A model generated the notes under the pieces. It made no database searches and was not told the origin of the DNA. It saw only the letters and a program-made list of their open reading frames with translations. The translations under genes were made by a program, and so were the position numbers. From Oasisia sp. SBJ-2009 (lineage: Eukaryota > Annelida > Polychaeta > Sabellida > Siboglinidae), in the NCBI GenBank assembly GCA_964017155.1, contig OZ024857.1, positions 40,982,716-41,046,715 of the forward strand: 64,000 nucleotides of DNA. Direction: 5' to 3'. Position 1 is the stretch's first letter. Every line of letters starts with the position of its first letter. Shown here in pieces: positions 51,839-60,700 of this stretch.

Positions 51839-54800
51839 CACACACACGAAGAAGAATCTTCACAAACTTGTGATTTCTGGGTGAATATCAAGAACTCCAG
51901 GTAAGCCACGAGTGCCTTGGGGAAGCGACTGATGTGTTTCACGATATTCTCTGGTTTCATTCGGTCAGACTCGACCTTCCTCTCCGGATGTCGCATGAAA
52001 ATCTGAAATTTACAATTCACCAAATTCAATGGCAGCTGTGAACTTTGTAATATTCTACTGATCTGTATTGCATTTTGCAGCTACTATTTCTTGATTCTTT
52101 GTAAACTTTCACTAGAATATATATATCTATAGTAGATACAAAGCATATGCCATGAATTATACATATAAGAATCATATTATTAATCAAAATGAAATAGTGG
52201 TGAGATCACAGACACTATGACAACACCACACGGATCCATCGATCCATCGATCCATCGATCCATCGATCCATCGATCCATCGATCCATCGATCCATCAATC
52301 CATCCATCCATCCATCCATCCATCCATCCATCCATCCATATATATATATATGTGTGTGTTAATTTTTTGTTTTTTTCTTCAATTTTTTATTTTTTTTATT
52401 TATTACTATTATGATATTATTATTGTGAGCTATATATTTTATCTGAAGATTTATTGTATGTATGTATGTATATATGTACGTATGTAGCAGTGTTGGGTGA
52501 TGATGGGACAATGAAAATGACATCTTACCACGTGACATGGTTACCATCAGGAAATAAAACTTTTACTTCCTATTTACACATAAGTGTCACTGATCTGCTA
52601 GATGCCTATTGGACTCAGGACATGCCAAAGACTGAAGTCAATTCTATGAGTGGAAATAACATTGTAAAATATGACTTTGCACTAAAACTCCTTTTTGGAA
52701 CAAAATATTAGAGGAAAAGTTGCATGGATGTGAACAGAAAGAAGACTCACTTTCACCCCGTCTTCCTCACTCCTTTCCAGGGTCCAGTCTACGTACTTCC
52801 ATAGTAACTCAACGTCTGTCAGTCTGTTGGGAAAAAGTGATTTTTTTCAAAGTTTCCCTATACAGTGTATTATTGTACTCTAAGGACTACCTGTGAACAA
52901 ATTGTTTGCAAATGCCCTGCCAGTTACTGCCATGAATGCTAATATGGCATGAATAAAATGTCATGTGATCTTAAACATTGTTCAAGTAAATTCTTGGTGA
53001 ACCAACGTTATTATATATGCTGTGATTGGATTTAGTACCCCTAGCTCCCACCCCAGTGGTCCCCCTAACAGGGGGCTAGTGGCACTACCTTTCCATTTAC
53101 CAACATTACCTGGCTGTTCCTTCCATTCAGTGTTCTGCCCCCACCTAAATGTTAAGTACCCAAAATAAGAAACTAGTCATATATCTGGTGCACATTCAAG
53201 GTAAGATTTTTTGATTGGAGGAAAACCGTAAAAACCTTCTTTTATTTCTCGTACATGGTATATGTAATCAACCATTAAGAGAAGTAGTCATTACATTGTA
53301 ATATAAAATATAACCACTAGTGTTCAAGGTACCAATGTTGTCATGGGAAGAGACGGTACTGTCTTATCAAAGTTGACTGTTTGCAGGAAAAGACACTGAA
53401 ATGACATGAAACTGTCCATGATGTGTCCAATGCACTGAGACGTAACTGTATTCCACGGTCACACCGCATGTACACCAGTCTAAGTGGCCTCTGCCCACCA
53501 TAAACCACTTTATGTAGAGGATTCACTTTACCTCTTAGAACAGTGAACTTTCCAAAAAAACTGATGTACAAAAGTCATATGGGGCTCTAAATGATTAATT
53601 CCACCTACAATTACAACTGCGGGTGTATCTACAAAGAGTGTGTTAAATCAACAGCACAGTGAATGGAAGGGCTACTGGCACGCAGTTCTCACACGTTGGG
53701 GGGGGGGGGGGCTACTACTGAGACAGGGGCGAGAGACAGGTTCTAGTTAAATGATATTTTATGTATGAATAAATGCTTTGTGAGCAACTGTGATTAGAGC
53801 ACACGTTGCATGACCAAATGTTGCAACCAACTGTTGTGTAACAGACAGACTCCCAGGAGAAATTAAGCATCTTTAATCCACACTCACCTTGCTAAAACAT
53901 CAGTGACAAATGACAGTCCAGGAAAGGTCGAGTCAGCGCATTCACCATCTACAATACTGTAAACAAAGAGAGAACTGGTAATGCTAAAATACAGTGATGT
54001 TAATTCAACAAGAACATATTTCCTGACAAATGAAGCTGTGATCTATGAAGATTAATAAGGTCATTTCAAAATATCATTACAGAACTGAATTTAGTGATGT
54101 TTGACACATTTGGCTCAGACCATGGCAATAAACACAACTTCACATGCCCTATGTGACACAAGGCACTCTTTTGATGTGGTGCAAAATATCATGTTACTAA
54201 AAATCACATTATATTATTATATGGAAATAGAGGATTTTGTCCATAAACTATTCCATCAGCACACTTGTCAATTCACACCAAAATAATTACAGACACAACA
54301 ATAAACATAGCTAATTATTATCATGACATACTAATAACAAAATAATGTTAAGCTTTTTAAAATAATAACATTAAAATAGTAATAGGCTTCTCACCGACAC
54401 CAAATACGGAGAGCCATTTCCTGGTTGCCACGGTGATAATACCACAATGCTAGAGCATGGTGTCGTCCTTGTTTTTCTAGACATGTGGCACATTCGGTGA
54501 CGTCACATGCATTGTCAGATGAGATGAGGGTGATGAGTTGACTGTGTCCAGTCTCTGCATAGAGTTTGAGCAATGCTGTGTCAATCTCCTGAAAATGACC
54601 ACAACAACGTCATGGCTTCTTACACAGAAAGCAGTTGTAAGCAACTGCTATTCAAAAGCAGTTGTTTGAAATGCACATGAAGTGATGCATTTAAATTTGA
54701 ACCATGGTAAAACGTGTCCTGGTTGTTGCTATAAAGAGGTGTCCTCTGTGTGCAGGTTTTTGTTATAGGGATGTGTGTTCTATGTCCAGGTTGTTGTCAT

Positions 54801-57698
54801 AGAGAGAAGTAAGTTCCATGTTCATGTTGTTGTTATAAACAGGTGTATTCCACGTTCAAGTTGTTGTTATAGAGAGGTGTATTCCATGTTCATGTTGTTG
54901 TTATAAACAGGTGTATTCCATGTTCATGTTGTTGTTATAAACAGGTGTGTTCCAAGTCCAAGTTGTTGTTATAGAAGTATTAAAAGATAATCTAATGAGG
55001 ATGAGAAATGATAAAAAGGAAAACATCAATTGTGATGGCACTTTTCTTAACAAATGACCAGCATTTAAAATATTCACTTGACATTTCATTGCTGAGTAAC
55101 CTTGTATTTCCCTTATTTATGAATTATTCCTCGTGTAGTGTTTTAATAATTTTTTTAATTATATGATATTAAGTGGTTTTCTAATACATTCTCTGGATAG
55201 TTGTTAACTGTTGATATAAAACCAAGAACTAAATATTAATGGACCATCTCTCCAGATTAGCTGAATACTGCGATGTCAATAAGGTACACTTGTATACAGA
55301 GTCAGAAATACAGTACTGGTCCAGCTGAGATTCTTCATACAGAAACAGCCCATGTTAGTAAGCCTGCTTGCTAGTTGCTAGACAAAATCTCACACCACAG
55401 GGATCTGACAATACTTTCTAAATTTTGCATTAGTTCTCGCACCCACCAGGGCGTGGTTCATCCCCCTCGGAGTGTTCCGCACCCCCTCCAAGTATCGCAA
55501 CAGGAAGTCCTTGAACTCTTGAACTTTGACCCGGTCACCTCGGGCCAGCTGGTTGATGTCGGCGATCTCGTGTAGGGGTGGAATGGACCGCACAAACTCT
55601 GAGCTGGCCGGGATAAGTCTCGGGTAGAGAGAGATGAGCTGGCCACAGGGAATGTCAACAGTAAACAAAGGATACTGTGCAATATGTTGGTCATGGCTCC
55701 AAGATTTTATTATTTTGTAAGACATTTACTTACTCTGAAGCATAGTTTGTGAAACGTATGATGTTTCAACCCGTCAGCTACAAGTCTTGGTCACATACTG
55801 GTGTCATGTGACACCAATATGTGACCAAGACTCGTAGCTGATGGGTCAAAACGTTGTACATTTCACAAACTACGTATAAAAAACTCCAAAGTAATTGTGT
55901 ACAAAAAAAAAGGATAATTTGTGTTATTGGAACACTACAACAAACTACTAAACTAGTCAATAGCTGCTATTAATACCAAGAACATGACACACCTAAACAC
56001 TGATTCTTACAGTAAAAGCCTCATGTTTACAACAAATAAACATGCTAGGCATTTAACAATAATAACAAGTTAACTTCTTTAGGACTGATATTATCATATA
56101 ATCCAAACTCACTGACATATAAAGCCAAAGTATTAAACATTCTTATGAATGTGTACAACATAAAAGTAATCAACAACAATGGTTACATTGGCATAACACT
56201 CATGCTATAAATAAACTATACGTATACTTCCAGCATAAAACATATATTACTGTTTACTTATTCTAGCATATCATGTCATGTTATATTTGTACAACATAAA
56301 TCATCCTTATATACAGGAAGCACTTACCTCCCTGACATCTAGTTTGCCTTCATGGAAGAGTTTGAATGCTTCCTCAAAATGCATCTGTGAGAACTCTATG
56401 AATGCTGCCTTTAGCTGGATCTGCCGAAACATCTGCGACAGGATTTTAGTTAATTAAAGACAGCCCCAGTTACCCAGGCTTTTAACATTTATCAATAACG
56501 ACAGATCGGGAAAAAAAAATCATTTGCAACACTGCCCTGCAACATATGCATTTTGTAAAGAACCTTTACTATTTGTAACTATCCCTAAATATATTTTATG
56601 AGAGTACACTTGATTCAGTTTTTAAATTAATTCAAATAACTTATGCACTCATATATGAAAAACGTTACGTAAAGATTTTCATTACCAGATTTCTTAATAC
56701 AACTGTGCTATCAACCCGTTACTCACTTTCACAAACTGTTCTTTAGAGAGGCCAGTTTTGCGGGCGTTTTGTGCCAGGCTAAGTGCCTCAGACACCCTGA
56801 AGTCTGCCAGCAGAGCTCCTATCTAAAACACAAAGCAATAAGTCAGTGATGGTTGAAATTCTATTTTAGCAGTGCTGACTGCTGACATCATAAACACAAC
56901 AAAGTCAGTGACAGTCGAGAGCCCCACATGTGACAGTCTGCTCTAGCAGTGCTGATATCATCATCACAACAAAGCCAGTGAGGTCGAGAGCCTCACATGT
57001 CCCCATATCCCACATTCCCATGTCAATTAACCAAAGATTAATTCCACCAATCTAGTAAGTATTCAGAATGAAAGTTCACAGTTGGGTGTCAGCTCTCTCT
57101 CTCGCCAACATATTCCTACAGTGTTTAGTAAAGAAAGCCTTGACACTGGTCATCAGTTTGTTTTCCACCTTCCATCAATAATTTTGACTCCCCACCGTCT
57201 CTCATTGCCCACCCCTCTTACAATCCCTCTCAGTCTCTAATCAAATCTTAATAGCTTTCTCATTCAAATGGCTTTCATATACAGTGGAACCTCAATATTA
57301 ATGTCGCCCTTGGGGGCTGAGCAAGTGTCCTGAATGGTAAGGTGACTGTATTAACAGGAAAATTCTCTTGTACTTTATTATGTATGGATATAATCTAAAA
57401 CTGTCATACAATGCCCCTATTAGTGAGGTGGCTGTAATATAACCGTAGCAATCTACTTCTACACACTTGTTTCTATCCGACACTCACTACCACGACCAGT
57501 GCAGTACTCACCTGTTTCTCTATAGCGACCGGTGCGAGGATGTACACATCTGAGGCAGTCGTAACAACAAGGCGGCCGTCAAACTCACCAAGACAGCGAC
57601 CACCTATGAATGGGAGGGTCTGCTTCTGCCGCTGGTCCAAGATGCTGAATGGACGGCAGAGAGGAAGACGAGATAATGTAAGTTTTACGAAGAATTTA

Positions 57699-57747
<49 letters not shown>

Positions 57748-60700
57748 TTATAAATATTATGATGTTGAATGGACATCAACGATGTTGATAGCAATATAAA
57801 TTTTATAATGGAGTAAATGTATCCCTCTACGTGTAAGCTATGTGATGTAATTTTTCTTTCTATAGAACAGTTCAAAGTGCTATAAACATCAACCACTGGC
57901 AGGCCAAGACCATATTATTTCGAACATCAACTCCACTTCTTTGGGGAGCATTCAGCCATGCTGCAATTAATATGAAAACATGTCTAACTGATATATATAT
58001 ATTCACCAGTGTGTGGTCAGGTATTCGTTCATTCAGCTAGGTGAACTGAGGCAAGACCGTGTGAACAACACTGCTGAGGCTTCAAAACAGGAGATTCAAA
58101 CCATGGCCATTTCAACTGAGACTTTGATGTTTTAACCACACCACACCCTACACTCTCTCACAAAGTACGCCTCGGTAAGTAATAAAGTCATGCTATAAAT
58201 AAAACTATAAAGTGACTATAACTAAATACCTGTGAACGGTGATGAACTCGTCATTAAGTGCCAGGATGTAGGGGTGTGTGTAGACGACATTGATAAGGTT
58301 GGCGCTCCACTGCAGCGGGGGACGCTGGGATATCCCGCTGGCGGCAGTGAACATGCCGAGGGCTCCCGGGGCACTCAGGAGAAACTCCTCCTGAAACAGA
58401 CAGACATGGCATGAACACCTGGACGTCACTATCAGGTGAATGGTAAGATCTTACATACCCCGAGATCAGAAGTGAAAGTGAAACAAACCAGAACTGTTAA
58501 AGGAAAAGGTTTGTTCTTACATAGCACAACATCCAGTCCATAGAACTGTTCGATGTGTTTAAGATCAAGTATAAGTATAAGTACATTCACAAATCACAAT
58601 ACATCAAAACAATTATGATACAATATACTACTACCCGGTACTTTAAAATAAATAAATAAATAAATAAATAAATGAATAAATAAGAGCAATCGCATACAAC
58701 AGGTCCAAGTAAAAAGTTACACTTTATAACATCGATAAATAATAGTTGATGTAATCTAGTATGAAGTATCGTACTTTACTCCCTGGCTGACTACCATCTT
58801 AACTGGGAAGTATTCAGCTATGGTGCAATTACTACACAGACTTATTCATACACAAACATTTATACAGCCATGTATTCATTTTTACTGCCAAGGTAACTGC
58901 ACTAATGTGGAGTGAACACATTTCCCAAAATTTAAAATGGTCGCACAAAGTTCACATCCGGAATTTCTTGACAAAACGTCAGATGCCCTAACCATGTTCA
59001 GTTACTACACCTCCATGTCCTATACATAGAATATTACATAAATCTGAATAATGAATTTGATAAAATATGTTCTTTCATCCCCAATCTTTGATCACGCACT
59101 TTTGCCTTTCCTAATAAAAGCCTGTTACAATTGAAGAGAAACTTAATTCACCCTCATCGTCCGCTAACTGCAGCTGTGACTAAGAGGGAACTGTTTCTCC
59201 TAACTTACCTGACTGATCCGAATCACGATGGGGTTGACTTGTTCACGGTCATAGGGGAAGAGTTCCTGGACATGACCTGTTTCAAAGTTGCCGATCTTGT
59301 ACTGAGACTGGAGAGCGACACACACGTGGGCCCCGTCCACCGCCTATGGAGGGAAACAGACGCTCAGAGTCTGTTGGTGGCCAGGTACAAGTAAGACACT
59401 GTACTGAGCGCAGTGGCTCAGGGGTAGAGCTTCGGACTCTCGACTACGAGAACCCGGGTTCGAATCCTGGCTGCGGCGTTAAAACCTTGGGCAAGTTTTT
59501 TCACTCTACATTGCTCCAGTTCACTCAGCTGAATTAAATGAGTACCTGGCTACAGACAGTGGTGGATATGTGTACGAGCAGCCTTCGCACATTAATTGTA
59601 GCATATGGCTGGATGCTTCCCAGAGAAGCCGAGATGGTGTCTGAGTGAACAGGTCTGTCAGGGAAGTAAAATGTAAAGCGCTTTGAACGGTCCTGAGGAT
59701 TGGATATTGCGCTATATAAGAACTGCCTTTACTTTTTTTTTACTGTCAGTACTTAAGTAACAGTAAGTTCCTAGGAGTGCTCAGAGAACTTTACACTTTA
59801 CTCTCTGGCAGGTCTGTTCAATCAAACACCATCTTGACTTTGCAAAGCATTCAGACAAGCTGCAGTTTTTCTTCTTTCTGATACTTAACTGGGCCCTAGC
59901 AGTGTTCTTACCTCAAGATCTTACCTCAAGACCAGTCAGTAGTTGCCCAAACTGAGCATTGAGACCATCTCAAGATTTGTATTCTGAAGTTGTAGGTATT
60001 TTTTTTCCCATATATGTTATTTATATCCGGTTTGTGTTAAAAGTCAAACGAAATTTGTGCGCTGGGGGACGGTGGGGGGTGGGGGACGGGGGGGGGGGGG
60101 GCAGTGATTATTCTCTTAAAATAAACAGTTAATATAAAAAAAATTGCCTATCTGTCTATCTGTATACAAAAGTCGACCATTGCATGACCTGTAACAACGT
60201 AGAGTGAATAAGCTTGCCACAGTTCAACATGGCAGTGCAAGATCTGAGCCTAGCACTGAGAGTACGAAGCTCTAGTCATTCCAAGACTATGCTCTACATG
60301 CGGATGGTTTGAACTTAGTGGCAGTTGACCTTGTGACAGGTGACAGGTGGCTGCAGGAACACCTGGCCCTGGGCATCTCAGGTATCAACATGAGAGACAC
60401 AATAACAAAGACACTAGGATGGTTCGTGGATTAATACTTTTTCCAAATTCGTTTGGGGGGTAAAGAACTTGGGGGCTCAACAACTCAAATTATTTAAAAG
60501 GCTATATATGTGGCATTTTTATACATCATCATAAAGATGATTATGCCACCAACCACTGTGTCTTTGGATGTCGGAATTCTGCAGTTTTTAAATTATAAGC
60601 ATTTGAAAATCATCACTACCTAAAACAGGCATCATCTCAGCCTGCGACATGTCAAAATTTTGTTACATCATACGAATGAACATGCAATTTATTTGTGTAA

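Noticed and set aside
59405..59480. Functional tRNA gene
   Set aside because: The B box is intact, but the acceptor stem does not pair and the sequence continues into a SINE body shared with other copies in the window.
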